From Polaromonas sp047303325 (GTDB taxonomy: Bacteria > Pseudomonadota > Gammaproteobacteria > Burkholderiales > Burkholderiaceae_C), in contig NZ_JBKBEX010000003.1 in the NCBI RefSeq assembly GCF_047303325.1, forward strand, positions 124,001-188,000: DNA of 64,000 nt, given 5' to 3'. A model generated the notes under the pieces. It was not told the DNA's origin. It saw only the letters and a list, made by a program, of their open reading frames with translations, and searched no databases. Within the stretch, counting starts at the first letter, position 1, and each line of letters begins with the position of its first letter. Shown piece by piece: positions 35,042 to 44,564 of the stretch. Made by a program: the position numbers and the translations under genes.

Positions 35042-36655
35042 TTGAACCACATGCTCCCCCTCATCAGCCGGCGCGTGCTTTGCGCCACGGCCGCGGCCGC
35101 CATGCTGGCCTGCGGTGCCGGCGCCGCGCTGGCCGCCACGCCCAAGGACACGCTGGTGCTGGCCTTCGGCTTTGACGACATCATCACCATGGACCCGGCC
35201 GAGGCCTTCGAGCTGTCCGCCGGTGAGATCATGGGCAACACCTACGACCGCCTGCTGCGCCTGGACATCAACGACCCTTCCAAGCTGGTGGGCGACGTGG
35301 CCAAGTCCTGGAACGTCTCGGCCGACGGCAAGACCTATACCTTCGAGATCAAGCCCGGCCTCAAATTCGCCTCGGGCAATCCGCTGACGGCTGAAGAGGT
35401 GGCTTACTCGCTGCAGCGCGCTGTGATGCTGGACAAATCCCCGGCCTTCATCCTGACGCAGTTCGGTTTTTCCAAGACCAACGTCAAGGACAAGATCAAG
35501 GCCACCAGTCCGACCGTGCTGACCATGGAGACCGACAAAGCCTACGCACCGACCTTTGTCTTCAACTGCCTGACGGCCAATGTGGCCGGCATCGTAGACA
35601 TGAAGCTGGTGCAGTCCAAGGAGGTCAACGGCGACTGGGGCTATGCCTGGCTCAAGACCAACTACGCAGGCTCCGGCCCGCTCAAGCTGCGCGAATGGCG
35701 CGCCAATGAAATCGTGGCGCTGGAGCGCAACGACAACTACTACGGCACCAAGTCCAAACTCGCGCGGGTGATCTATCGCCACGTGAAGGAATCGGCCACG
35801 CAGCGCCTGCTGCTGGAAAAAGGCGATATCGATATCGCGCGCAACCTGAGCCCGCAGGACATCGCGGCGCTCTCGGCCAACAAGGACGTGAAGCTCACTT
35901 CCACGCCCAAGGGCACGGTCTACTACATCAGCCTGAACCAGAAGAACCCCAACCTGGCCAAGCCCGAAGTGCGCGAAGCCATGAAATACCTGGTCGATTA
36001 CGGCGCCATCGGCGACACGCTGGTCAAGAACATCGGCGTGATCAACCAGAACTTCCTGCCGCAGGGCCTACTGGGCGCCAGCACCGAAAAGCCCTATAAG
36101 CTCGACGTGGCCAAGGCCAAACAATTGCTGGCCAAGGCCGGCCTGCCCAACGGCTTCAAGGTGACCATAGACATGCGCACCATACAGCCGGTGCAGGGCA
36201 TTACCGAAGCCTTCCAGCAGACGGCCAAGCAGGCCGGCATCGACATCGAGATCATTCCCGGCGACGGCAAGCAGACGCTGACCAAGTACCGCGCTCGCAC
36301 CCACGACATGTACATTGGCCAGTGGGGTGCCGACTACTGGGATCCGCATTCGAACGCCGACACCTTCACACGCAATCCCGACAATTCCGACGACGCCAAG
36401 TCCAAGCCCCTGGCCTGGCGCAACGCCTGGGCGATTCCCGAGCTGACCAAGCAGTCGGACGCCGCCGTGCTGGAGCGCGACGCCGGCAAGCGCAAGAAGA
36501 TGTACGAGGAACTGCAGGCCGAGTTCCGCAAGACCAGCCCCTTCATCATGCTGTACCAGCAGACCGAGGTGGCGGCCTACCGCAGCAATGTGGACGGCCT
36601 GAAGCTGGGCCCGACCTTCGACAGCAACTACGTGTTCAACGTGTCCAAGCGCTGA
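35042..36655 (+). CDS. Dipeptide/oligopeptide-type ABC transporter binding protein (family 5)
   Basis: Periplasmic receptor of 537 residues. The signal peptide runs to about residue 31 (ALAATP). The core is a solute-binding family 5 protein with DIITMDPAEAFELSAGEI and the QQTEVAAYRSNVDGL ending. The AGGA at 35031-35034 sits seven bases before the TTG at 35042, so I keep that start over the ATG nine bases later. It heads a coupled operon with two permeases, two ATPases and a peptidase. Dipeptides or other small peptides are likely ligands. Confidence 0.92.
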   Translation: MNHMLPLISRRVLCATAAAAMLACGAGAALAATPKDTLVLAFGFDDIITMDPAEAFELSAGEIMGNTYDRLLRLDINDPSKLVGDVAKSWNVSADGKTYTFEIKPGLKFASGNPLTAEEVAYSLQRAVMLDKSPAFILTQFGFSKTNVKDKIKATSPTVLTMETDKAYAPTFVFNCLTANVAGIVDMKLVQSKEVNGDWGYAWLKTNYAGSGPLKLREWRANEIVALERNDNYYGTKSKLARVIYRHVKESATQRLLLEKGDIDIARNLSPQDIAALSANKDVKLTSTPKGTVYYISLNQKNPNLAKPEVREAMKYLVDYGAIGDTLVKNIGVINQNFLPQGLLGASTEKPYKLDVAKAKQLLAKAGLPNGFKVTIDMRTIQPVQGITEAFQQTAKQAGIDIEIIPGDGKQTLTKYRARTHDMYIGQWGADYWDPHSNADTFTRNPDNSDDAKSKPLAWRNAWAIPELTKQSDAAVLERDAGKRKKMYEELQAEFRKTSPFIMLYQQTEVAAYRSNVDGLKLGPTFDSNYVFNVSKR

Positions 36656-36668
36656 CAGCTCCACGACT

Positions 36669-37763
36669 TTGGCCATCCCCGACCCCACGGCCGCCGGCGT
36701 CGCACCGCTCAGTGCGGTGACCACACGCACGGCGGGCCAGCGCCTCACGCCGCACGCCAAAAGCTTTGGCAACTTCCTGGTGGTGATCCTGCTCACCTAC
36801 CTGGGCCTGCTCGCGGTGACGTTTTTCATAGGCCGGGTGATCCCCATAGACCCGGTGCTAGCCATTGTGGGCGACCGCGCGCCGGCCCATGTGATCGCGC
36901 GCGCGCGCGAAGAGCTGGGCCTGGACAAACCGATCTACCAGCAGTTCTACATCTACCTGGGCAAGGTGCTCAAGGGCGACTTCGGCACCTCGGTGCTGAC
37001 AGCCAACCCGGTGATGACGGACATCAAGCGCGCCTTTCCGGCCACGCTGGAACTGGCCAGCCTGGGCATCTTGATAGGCGCGGGCCTGGGTGTGCCTCTG
37101 GGTGTGTGGGCGGCCGTGCGGCGCGGCAAGCTGGTGGACCAGGTGGTGCGCGTGATCGGCCTGGTCGGTTATTCGGTGCCCATCTTCTGGCTGGGGCTGA
37201 TGGCGCTGGTGGTGTTTTACGCGCGCCTGGGCTGGGTCTCGGGGCCGGGCCGCATCGACGTCAGCTATGAATACACGCTCACGCCGGTCACCGGCCTGCT
37301 GCTGCTGGACACCGCCATGGCCGGCGAGTGGGAAGCTTTTCGCAATGTGTTTTCGCACCTGATACTGCCGGCCTTGTTGCTCGGCTATTTCGCGCTGGCC
37401 TACATCAGCCGCATGACGCGCTCCTTCATGCTCAATGAGCTCGCGCAGGAATACGTGATTGCCGCGCGCGCCAAGGGCTTGTCGGAGTCGCGCATCATCT
37501 GGCGCCATGCGCTGCGCAATGCCATGGTGCCGCTGGTGACGGTGATCGCGCTGTCCTATGCCGGCCTGCTGGAGGGCTCGGTACTGACCGAGACCGTGTT
37601 CGCCTGGCCGGGCCTGGGCCTGTACATCACCAACTCGCTGCAGAACGCCGACATGAACGCGGTGCTGGGCGGCACCATCATCGTGGGCTCGGTTTTTGTG
37701 GGCCTGAATTTGCTCTCCGACGTTTTGTACAAATTGCTTGACCCGAGGACTCGCATCCGATGA
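36669..37763 (+). CDS. ABC transporter permease, DppB-like
   Basis: The 364 residues hold six transmembrane segments, including an N-terminal helix at about 35-55. A binding-protein-dependent permease domain follows, with the EAA loop EYVIAARAKGLSESRIIWRHALRNAM that contacts the ATPases. The start is uncertain: TTG 36669 gives a soluble 30-residue N terminus, and a GTG at 36717 is possible. It lies 13 bases after the binding-protein gene, and its stop overlaps the next permease (ATGA). Confidence 0.92.
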   Translation: MAIPDPTAAGVAPLSAVTTRTAGQRLTPHAKSFGNFLVVILLTYLGLLAVTFFIGRVIPIDPVLAIVGDRAPAHVIARAREELGLDKPIYQQFYIYLGKVLKGDFGTSVLTANPVMTDIKRAFPATLELASLGILIGAGLGVPLGVWAAVRRGKLVDQVVRVIGLVGYSVPIFWLGLMALVVFYARLGWVSGPGRIDVSYEYTLTPVTGLLLLDTAMAGEWEAFRNVFSHLILPALLLGYFALAYISRMTRSFMLNELAQEYVIAARAKGLSESRIIWRHALRNAMVPLVTVIALSYAGLLEGSVLTETVFAWPGLGLYITNSLQNADMNAVLGGTIIVGSVFVGLNLLSDVLYKLLDPRTRIR

Positions 37764-38674
37764 CTTCCAGAGCCGCCTCTTTGCGTGATTGGCTGGCGTC
37801 GGACAGGCCCACCTCGCGCCGCCAGGCCTTTATGGGCCGGGTCTACCACGGCTGCCGCGATTTTTCGCGCAACCGGCTGGCCATGCTGGGCCTCCTTATC
37901 GTGCTGGGCCTGGTCGGGGTAGCGATCTTTGCCGAGGTGCTGGCGCCCTATTCGGCCTATACGGGCGACCTGCGCACCACGCGATTGCTGCCGCCCTCGT
38001 GGACCCACTGGTTCGGCACCGACGACCAGGGACGTGACATCCTCTCGCGCATCATCATCGGCTCGCGCATCACGCTGATGGTGGTGATCCTGGTGGCGGT
38101 GCTGGCCGCGCCGCTGGGCCTGATCGTCGGCACCGTGGCCGGTTATGCCGGCGGCTGGGTCGACGCGGTGCTGATGCGCATCACCGACATCTTTCTCGCG
38201 TTTCCGCGCCTCATCCTCGCGCTGGCCTTTGTCGCGGCGCTGGGGCCCGGCATACAGAACGCGGTGATTGCGATCGCCATCACCTCATGGCCGCCTTATG
38301 CGCGCATGGCGCGGGCCGAGACGCTGACCATACGCCAGACCGACTACATCGCTGCTGTGCAACTGCTGGGCGCCTCGCCCTGGCGCATCGTGCTGAGCCA
38401 CATCATGCCGCTGTGCGTGTCGTCCGTGATCGTGCGCGTGACGCTGGACATGGCCGGCATCATTTTGACGGCTGCCGGCCTGGGCTTCCTCGGCCTGGGC
38501 GCGCAGCCGCCTATGCCGGAGTGGGGCGCGATGATCGCCAACGGCCGCCTGTATGTGCTGGACCAATGGTGGGTGGCGGCCGCACCCGGCGCCGCGATTT
38601 TTGTCGTGAGCCTGGCCTTCAACCTGCTGGGCGACGGCCTGCGCGACGCGCTTGACCCCAAGGCTGCCAAATGA
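37760..38674 (+). CDS. ABC transporter permease, DppC-like
   Basis: The 304 residues have the DppC pattern: an N-terminal helix with NRLAMLGLLIVLGLVGVAIFAEV, a WFGTDDQGRDILSRIIIGSRITL motif, and an EAA loop (DYIAAVQLLGASPWRIVLSHIMP). It forms the channel with the DppB-like partner. Start and stop both overlap neighbours by four bases. Confidence 0.94.
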   Translation: MTSRAASLRDWLASDRPTSRRQAFMGRVYHGCRDFSRNRLAMLGLLIVLGLVGVAIFAEVLAPYSAYTGDLRTTRLLPPSWTHWFGTDDQGRDILSRIIIGSRITLMVVILVAVLAAPLGLIVGTVAGYAGGWVDAVLMRITDIFLAFPRLILALAFVAALGPGIQNAVIAIAITSWPPYARMARAETLTIRQTDYIAAVQLLGASPWRIVLSHIMPLCVSSVIVRVTLDMAGIILTAAGLGFLGLGAQPPMPEWGAMIANGRLYVLDQWWVAAAPGAAIFVVSLAFNLLGDGLRDALDPKAAK

Positions 38675-39519
38675 CGGACGCCAACGTTCCCCTGCTGGTG
38701 GTTGACGATCTGCGCGTGAGCTTTCCGCGCCGGGACGGTGGCATGACGGAGGCGGTGCGCGGCGTGTCTTTCACACTGGGCCGCGAGCGCCTGGGCATCG
38801 TCGGCGAATCGGGCTCTGGAAAGTCGCAGACCGGCCGCGCCATCATGGGGCTGACCGCACCGGAAGGCCGCATAAGCGCCAAACGCCTGGAGTTTTCCGG
38901 TGTCGATTTGCTCAACTGCGTGCCGGCGCAACGCCGTGCCCTGCGCGGCGGCCGCGTCGCCATGGTGCTGCAGGACCCGAAGTTTTCACTGAACCCCGTC
39001 ATGACCATAGGCGCGCAAATCGTGGAAACACTGCAGGCCCACACGCGCGTCTCGTCGGCCGAGGCCAGGAAACGCGCGCTCGCCGCGCTCGAATCCGTGC
39101 GCATCGACGACCCTGCGCGCGTCTTCAAGCTCTACCCGCATGAAGTCTCGGGCGGCATGGGCCAGCGCGCGATGATCGCGATGATGCTGATCGCCGACCC
39201 CGACCTGCTGATCGCCGACGAGCCCACCTCGGCCCTGGACGTCACGGTGCAACTGCAGGTGCTGTCCATACTCGACACCCTGGTGGCCGAACGCGGTATG
39301 GGCCTGATATTGGTTTCGCACGACCTGCGGCTGGTGTCCACTTTCTGCGACCGCATCCTCGTGATGTATGCCGGCCGTGTGGTGGAGGAACTCGCCGCCG
39401 GCGGCCTGGCCCAGGCCAAACACCCTTACACACGCGGCCTGATGGCCTGTCTGCCGCAACTGGGCGCTTCCACCCATCCGCTGGCCACGCTGGACCGGAA
39501 ACCGGAGTGGGCGCTGTGA
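38671..39519 (+). CDS. ABC transporter ATP-binding protein, DppD-like
   Basis: The 282 residues have Walker A GESGSGKS, Q-loop LQDPKFSLNPV, signature VSGGMGQR (the Gly-Met variant usual in DppD/OppD) and Walker B LLIADEPTSALD, with a switch His in LVSHDLRL. The C-terminal oligopeptide domain is shorter than in typical 320-330-residue DppD proteins. The ATG overlaps the permease stop; the stop overlaps the next ATPase (GTGA). Confidence 0.92.
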   Translation: MTDANVPLLVVDDLRVSFPRRDGGMTEAVRGVSFTLGRERLGIVGESGSGKSQTGRAIMGLTAPEGRISAKRLEFSGVDLLNCVPAQRRALRGGRVAMVLQDPKFSLNPVMTIGAQIVETLQAHTRVSSAEARKRALAALESVRIDDPARVFKLYPHEVSGGMGQRAMIAMMLIADPDLLIADEPTSALDVTVQLQVLSILDTLVAERGMGLILVSHDLRLVSTFCDRILVMYAGRVVEELAAGGLAQAKHPYTRGLMACLPQLGASTHPLATLDRKPEWAL

Positions 39520-40307
39520 GCACGGCGACTGGACCCACCGCACTGGGCCTGGAGGCCAGCGGCCTGCGCGTGGAATACGACGGCTTTGTCGCGGTCGCCG
39601 GCACCTCCTTCAGCGTGGCTCCCGGCGAAAGTTTCGGCATTGTCGGTGAATCGGGTTCGGGCAAGTCCACGGTGCTGCGCGCCATCTGCGGGCTGGCGCC
39701 GCGCACGGCCGGCACGGTCCGGCTGCTGGGCCAGGATAGCGCACCCGGCAGCAAGGCCTTCAGGCGGCAGGTGCAAATGGTGTTCCAGGACCCTTATGGT
39801 TCGCTGCACCCGCGCCACACGGTGGACCGCATCCTGGCCGAGCCGCTGGCCATCCACGGCATTCTCGATGCGCAAGCGCGCATAGAGCGCGCACTGGAGG
39901 AAGTCGGCCTGGGCGCGGGCTTTCGCTTTCGTTACCCACATCAGCTTTCGGGCGGGCAGCGCCAGCGCATCGCAATCGCGCGAGCCCTGATTCTGGAGCC
40001 GCAAATCCTGCTGCTGGATGAGCCTACTTCGGCGCTTGATGCTTCGGTGCAGGCCGAGGTGCTCAACCTGCTCGAAGAACTGCGCCGCCGGCGCGGCCTG
40101 ACCTTCATCATGGTGAGCCACGACCTGGCCGTCGTCACCCATTTGTGCGAGCGGCTCATGGTGATGCAGCGCGGCCAGACAGTGGAGATGCTGCCTTCGG
40201 CCGACCTGGCGGCGCACAAGGTCACTAATGCCTACACTCTGAGCCTGATGGACGCTTCCACCGGCTTCAAGCGCCGCGCCGAGGCCGGGGTGCCCACCAC
40301 GGCATAG
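39516..40307 (+). CDS. ABC transporter ATP-binding protein, DppF-like
   Basis: The 263 residues carry Walker A GESGSGKS, Q-loop FQDPYGSLHPRHTV, canonical signature LSGGQRQR, Walker B ILLLDEPTSALD and switch His in VSHDL. I chose GTG 39516 because it overlaps the preceding stop in GTGA and has GGAG (39504-39507) eight bases upstream. It pairs with the DppD-like ATPase to drive the importer. The C-terminal oligopeptide region is short. Confidence 0.92.
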   Translation: MSTATGPTALGLEASGLRVEYDGFVAVAGTSFSVAPGESFGIVGESGSGKSTVLRAICGLAPRTAGTVRLLGQDSAPGSKAFRRQVQMVFQDPYGSLHPRHTVDRILAEPLAIHGILDAQARIERALEEVGLGAGFRFRYPHQLSGGQRQRIAIARALILEPQILLLDEPTSALDASVQAEVLNLLEELRRRRGLTFIMVSHDLAVVTHLCERLMVMQRGQTVEMLPSADLAAHKVTNAYTLSLMDASTGFKRRAEAGVPTTA

Positions 40308-40380
40308 TGGTGGCTATGCTTGACTGGCGCATCGGGCGTGCGCGTGCTTTAATTTCCTTTCACCCACGGAGGCCTCCGAC

Positions 40381-41352
40381 ATGATCAACTGGGAAGCCCA
40401 TGCCTGCCTGCCGCTGCACCCGGCGGCTGACTTTTCGCCCATGGACGCCTTGCGCGCCGCGGGCGTCAACTATGTGTCCATCAACGTCGGCATGGACATG
40501 AACCCGGTGTCGCAAATCATGGCGGTGATCGCCGCCTTTCGCACCAGGATCGCGGCGAACCCGGATCGCTACCGGCTGGTCTCCAGCGTGGAGGAAATCC
40601 GCGAAGCCGCCGCGGCGGGCGTGCTTGCCATCGGTTTTGACCTCGAAGGCGCGATGCCCCTGCAGGAGCACACCGAGATGGTGGCGCTGTACCGCGAGCT
40701 CGGCGTGCGGCAAATTCACTTTGCCTACAACCGCAACAACAGCGTGGCCGACGGCTGCCATGACGAGGCGCGCGGGCTCACGCCGCTGGGCGTGCGCATG
40801 GTGCGGGCCGTCAACAAGGCCGGCCTGCTCATGGACTGCTCACACACCGGCCGGCGCTGCAGCCTGGACATCATGGCGGCCTCGTCAAAGCCGGTGATCT
40901 TCAGCCACGCCAACCCGCTGGCGCTGGTGGAGCACGGCCGCAACATCACTGACGAGCAGATACGCGCCTGCGCGGCCACCGGCGGCGTGGTCTGCATCTC
41001 GGGCGTGTCGGCCTTCCTCGGCACCAGCACGCCGCACGCCCGCGACATGGCGCGGCATGTGGCCTATGTGGCCGGCCTGGTAGGCGCGCAGCATGTGGGC
41101 ATAGGCCTGGACATCAGCTTTCGCCAGGACGAGCTCAACGACAACCCGCCCGGCGACTACGACCCTGACTACTGGTGGCCCAAGGCTGCCGGTTACGACC
41201 GCAGCGTGCAGCGCATGACTTACACGCCGGTCGAAACCTGGCGGCTGTTGCCCGAGGCGCTGCGCCAGGTGGGCTTGGGCGCGGCCGAGATCGAGGGCGT
41301 GATGGGCGACAATATGATGCGTGTCGCCGGCATCGCCTGGCAGCACGCCTGA
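40381..41352 (+). CDS. M19 (membrane dipeptidase)-like peptidase
   Basis: The 323 residues have the TIM-barrel renal-dipeptidase fold. Conserved metal-binding segments are DLEGAMPL (Glu89), LLMDCSHTGRR and IFSHANPLALVEH. The first ligand motif HxD is HAC here (His7, Cys9), so one Asp ligand is replaced by Cys. Members cleave dipeptides, often with D-residues or unusual C-terminal groups. Directly following a dipeptide-type ABC importer (73 bases), it probably hydrolyses the imported peptide in the cytoplasm (no signal peptide). Confidence 0.85.
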   Translation: MINWEAHACLPLHPAADFSPMDALRAAGVNYVSINVGMDMNPVSQIMAVIAAFRTRIAANPDRYRLVSSVEEIREAAAAGVLAIGFDLEGAMPLQEHTEMVALYRELGVRQIHFAYNRNNSVADGCHDEARGLTPLGVRMVRAVNKAGLLMDCSHTGRRCSLDIMAASSKPVIFSHANPLALVEHGRNITDEQIRACAATGGVVCISGVSAFLGTSTPHARDMARHVAYVAGLVGAQHVGIGLDISFRQDELNDNPPGDYDPDYWWPKAAGYDRSVQRMTYTPVETWRLLPEALRQVGLGAAEIEGVMGDNMMRVAGIAWQHA

Positions 41353-41380
41353 ACATCCCGCAACCCACCGGCAGCTCTTC

Positions 41381-41827
41381 ATGTCTTCCATCACCCTTCG
41401 TTTCCTGGCCGAACCCAGCACCGTCAACTTCGGCGGCAAAGTCCATGGCGGCACCGTCATGAAATGGATTGACGAGGCCGGCTACGCCTGCGCCACCAGC
41501 TGGGCCAAGCGCTACTGCGTCACCGTCTCGGTGGGCAGCATACGTTTTCAGCGCCCCATCATGATCGGCGACCTGGTCGAGGTCGAAGCCCGGCTGGCCT
41601 ACACCGGCAAGACCAGCCTGAACATCTCGGTGGAAGTGCGCGCCGGCGACATGAAAATCGGCCAGATGGCGGTGATCACCGAATGCCTGGTGGTGTTTGT
41701 CGCGGTGGACCTGGACGGCAAGGCCTTGCCCGCCCAGGAATGGCGGCCCGAGACCCCCGGCGACGTCGCGCTGGCCCAGCGCGTCAAGGCGCACCTGGAC
41801 GCCGCGCGCAGCATGCAGCTGTCCTGA
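41381..41827 (+). CDS. Hotdog-fold acyl-CoA thioesterase (YciA-like)
   Basis: The 148 residues form a single hotdog domain. Motifs are NFGGKVHGGTVMKWIDEAGYACATSW, with the conserved helix start, and RVRFQRPIMIGDLVEVEA-like strands. It hydrolyses acyl-CoA thioesters in the cytoplasm. The ATG at 41381 is preferred; the longer ORF starts inside the peptidase gene. It may be cotranscribed with the peptidase (28 bases) and the following transporter. Confidence 0.88.
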   Translation: MSSITLRFLAEPSTVNFGGKVHGGTVMKWIDEAGYACATSWAKRYCVTVSVGSIRFQRPIMIGDLVEVEARLAYTGKTSLNISVEVRAGDMKIGQMAVITECLVVFVAVDLDGKALPAQEWRPETPGDVALAQRVKAHLDAARSMQLS

Positions 41828-41855
41828 GCCGCGCCCGTCTCGTTCCGTTCCGCTG

Positions 41856-42776
41856 ATGCAAAGTAACTCCCTGACGGGCCGCGACCTGGCGGCCGCCCTC
41901 ACCGTGGTCGTGCTGTGGGGCATCAATTTTGTGGTGATGAAATTCGCGCTGCGCGACTTCACCCCGTTTCAACTTGGAACAGCCCGCTATGTGTTCGCCG
42001 CCCTGCCCTTGGTGCTGCTGATACGCCCGCCCAAGATCGCGTGGAAGTGGATTGTGTTTTATGGCCTCTTCCAGGGTGTGGGGCAGTTCGGCATTTTGTT
42101 TTTCGCGCTCAAGGTCGGCATGACGGCGGCGCTGGCATCGGTGTTGCAGCAGACCCAGGTGTTCTGGACGGCGCTGTTTGGTTTTGTGCTGCTGCATGAG
42201 CGCGCCAGCCGCCCGCTGCAGGCCGGCCTAGTGCTCGCGGCCCTGGGCCTGGCCTGCTTCGCGCTCAACTACGTGGGCACGGACGGCAGCAGCGCCACCA
42301 CGCCGCTGGGCTTTGTGCTCACGCTGTGCGCGGCCGCCATGTGGGCCATGTCCAACATCGTGGCGCGCCGCGTGCAGCAGACCTACAAGGACTATTCGCC
42401 GCTGGCTTTTGTGGTGTGGAGCAGTCTGGTCGCGGTGCTGCCATTCGCAGCCCTCTCCTGGGCGTTCGACCCCGAGCCCCTGCGCTGGCACTGGTTGGAG
42501 GCGCGCGCCTCGAGCTGGGCCGCCGTGGCTTACCTGGGCTGGGCCGCCACCATCCTGGGCTACGGCCTGTGGACCAACCTGCTCAAGCGCCACCCCGCGA
42601 ACCGCGTCGCGCCTTTCAGCCTGGGCGTGCCCGTCGTTGGCCTGGCCACCGGCATGCTGGTGCTGGGCGAGGTCGTCACGGCCTGGCAATGGGCCGGTGT
42701 GGCTTTCGTGGTGGCGGCGCTGGCCTGTGTGATGCTGGGCGGGCGGGTGTTCAGGCCGCGCCCGCAGCAGGCTTGA
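41856..42776 (+). CDS. EamA family transporter
   Basis: The 306 residues form ten hydrophobic segments in two EamA repeats, starting DLAAALTVVVLWGINFVVMKFAL. The second half ends FSLGVPVVGLATGMLVLGEV, the usual RhaT/YdcZ-like EamA signature. The substrate is unknown. It follows the thioesterase after 28 bases. Its end overlaps the convergent LysR gene by 26 bases. Confidence 0.9.
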   Translation: MQSNSLTGRDLAAALTVVVLWGINFVVMKFALRDFTPFQLGTARYVFAALPLVLLIRPPKIAWKWIVFYGLFQGVGQFGILFFALKVGMTAALASVLQQTQVFWTALFGFVLLHERASRPLQAGLVLAALGLACFALNYVGTDGSSATTPLGFVLTLCAAAMWAMSNIVARRVQQTYKDYSPLAFVVWSSLVAVLPFAALSWAFDPEPLRWHWLEARASSWAAVAYLGWAATILGYGLWTNLLKRHPANRVAPFSLGVPVVGLATGMLVLGEVVTAWQWAGVAFVVAALACVMLGGRVFRPRPQQA

Positions 42777-43689
42777 GGTTGGCGGCCTGCGCCTCGCCAA
42801 ACCAGGCTGCCAGCAGCTCCAGCGTGTAGCGCACCTTGGCCGGTTGCTCGCCGCGGCGCGGCGTGACGGCATACACCGGCACATCCGTCATGCGCCAGCC
42901 CGGAAGTATCGGCAGCAAACGGCCCTCGGCCAGCGCCGTGCGATCGTCCTCGCTCACCGCCATGCCTATGCCCCAGCCCGCGAGGTATAGCGCATGCAGC
43001 GCCGATACCTGCGATGCCTGCACGCGCGGCTCCAGCCGCAGGGTTTGCCGCTCCCCCTCCGGCCCCGTGAGTTCCAGCATGTCGACGCCGACGGTTTGCG
43101 GCTTGCTCGCCAGCCAGTCGTGCTGCAGCAGGTCTCTTGGATGCGCGGGCCAGCCGCGTTCAGCCAGGTAGGCCGGGGAAGCGCAAAGCTGGCGCTTCAT
43201 GACGCCGAGCTTGCGTGCCACCAGGGATGAGTCCGCCAACGAGCCGACGCGCAAAGCGATGTCTATGCGCTCTTCAACCAGGTCGATCAGCGTGTCGTCC
43301 AGCAGCAGGCACAGTGTGAGTTTGGGATGCCCGCGCAGCGGCGCCAGCGCTGCTGCCAGCAGGCTGCCAAAGCCGACAGGCGCTGTCAGGCGCAGTTCGC
43401 CCTCGGGTTCGTCGCGCAGGCGCACCAGGGCTTGCTCGGCCTCGCGCGCGGCACCCACCATGGCCGCGCAACCGGTGTGGTAGCGCTCACCGGCCTCGGT
43501 CAGCGTGAGGCGCCGGGTCGAGCGGTGCAGCAAGGCCAGGCCCAGCGCCTGCTCAAGCTGGCGCAAATGCTGGCTCACGGCCGAAGGCGTCATGCCCAGG
43601 CGGCGCCCCGCCGCCGTCAGCGAGCCCGCCGCCACCACCTCGGCAAAGACGGCCATGCGCTTGAGCTGGTCCAGGGATTTATCGCTCAT
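42751..43689 (-). CDS. LysR family transcriptional regulator
   Basis: The 312 residues have an N-terminal winged helix-turn-helix (about 8-65: QLKRMAVFAEVVAAGSLTAAGRRLGMTPSAVSQHLRQLEQALG). A LysR substrate domain (about 90-300) follows, of the CrgA/AaeR-like type with the GFGSLLAAALAPLRGHP segment. It is divergent from the NmrA-like gene, with 103 bases between; most likely it regulates that gene. Its 3' end overlaps EamA by 26 bases. Confidence 0.93.
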   Translation of the reverse strand: MSDKSLDQLKRMAVFAEVVAAGSLTAAGRRLGMTPSAVSQHLRQLEQALGLALLHRSTRRLTLTEAGERYHTGCAAMVGAAREAEQALVRLRDEPEGELRLTAPVGFGSLLAAALAPLRGHPKLTLCLLLDDTLIDLVEERIDIALRVGSLADSSLVARKLGVMKRQLCASPAYLAERGWPAHPRDLLQHDWLASKPQTVGVDMLELTGPEGERQTLRLEPRVQASQVSALHALYLAGWGIGMAVSEDDRTALAEGRLLPILPGWRMTDVPVYAVTPRRGEQPAKVRYTLELLAAWFGEAQAANLKPAAGAA

Positions 43690-43792
43690 TGATTAGTTGT
43701 ACTTCACAGTGTTGTTAAATTTTGCCGTCTATTCAGCTGCTTGTGAAGCAATCAAACTAAGAGCTTCTTTCAACCACAGGGCAATTTCCATC

Positions 43793-44437
43793 ATGAACAT
43801 CGCACTCATTGGCGCCACCGGTTTTGTAGGCGCCCCCATTCTTTCCGAACTGCTGAGCCGCGGCCACAAGGTCACGGTGCTGGCCCGCAACCCCGGCAAA
43901 GTCGCGCCGCAAACAGGCCTCAAGGTCGTTGCCGCGGACGCGCTGGACGCCGGCCAGGTCGCCAGGGCCGTAGCCGGCCATGACGCCGTCATCAGCGCCT
44001 ACAACCCCGGTTGGGGCGAGCCGAAGATTTACGACCTGCACCTGCAGGCCAGCCAGGCCATCGTGACCGGCGTCAAGCAGGCGGGCGTGAAGCGCCTGCT
44101 GGTGGTGGGCGGCGCGGGCAGCCTGTATGTGGCGCCCGGCCTGCAACTGGTGGACACGCCGCAGTTCCCCGCCGAATACAAGCAGGGCGCGCTGGCGGCG
44201 CGCGAAGCGCTCAACCAGCTCAAACTCGAAACCTCGCTGGACTGGAGCTTTGTATCGCCTCCCATTGGGTTGGCGCCCGGCGAACGCACCGGTAAATACC
44301 GACTGGGTGGTGATGAGCTGCTGTCCGGCCAGGGCGACAAGCCGGCAGGCATTTCGGTGGCCGACCTGGCCGTGGCGATTGTGGATGAGGTCGAGACGCC
44401 TCGACATATACGGCGCCGGTTTACCGCGGCCAATTGA
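43793..44437 (+). CDS. NAD(P)-binding NmrA-like protein
   Basis: The 214 residues form an atypical short-chain dehydrogenase fold with GATGFVGAPIL for NAD(P) binding and VTVLARNPGKV after it. The family includes YwnB/flavin-reductase-like proteins, with no clear catalytic Tyr-Lys pair. ATG 43793 gives MNIALIGATG; the longer ORF lies in the promoter. Divergent from LysR. A weak CAGGG is the only ribosome-site candidate. Redox or stress function is inferred. Confidence 0.85.
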   Translation: MNIALIGATGFVGAPILSELLSRGHKVTVLARNPGKVAPQTGLKVVAADALDAGQVARAVAGHDAVISAYNPGWGEPKIYDLHLQASQAIVTGVKQAGVKRLLVVGGAGSLYVAPGLQLVDTPQFPAEYKQGALAAREALNQLKLETSLDWSFVSPPIGLAPGERTGKYRLGGDELLSGQGDKPAGISVADLAVAIVDEVETPRHIRRRFTAAN

Positions 44438-44564
44438 CGCTGATTGGCCTTGCCGGGACAAGACCCGGCTGGCAGGCCCAAGCAGGGAGGAGGGAAGAGG
44501 AGAGGAAGAGCGCGCGCGTCCAGCCGGAGCAAGACCGGCGCCGACCCCTGCCAAAATCCCTCAA

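Noticed and set aside
43702..43748. Inverted repeat CTTCACA/TGTGAAG in the LysR-NmrA gap
   Set aside because: Arms are 33 bases apart and seven bases long; such a match is expected by chance in a gap of this size, and it does not show a T-N11-A core.
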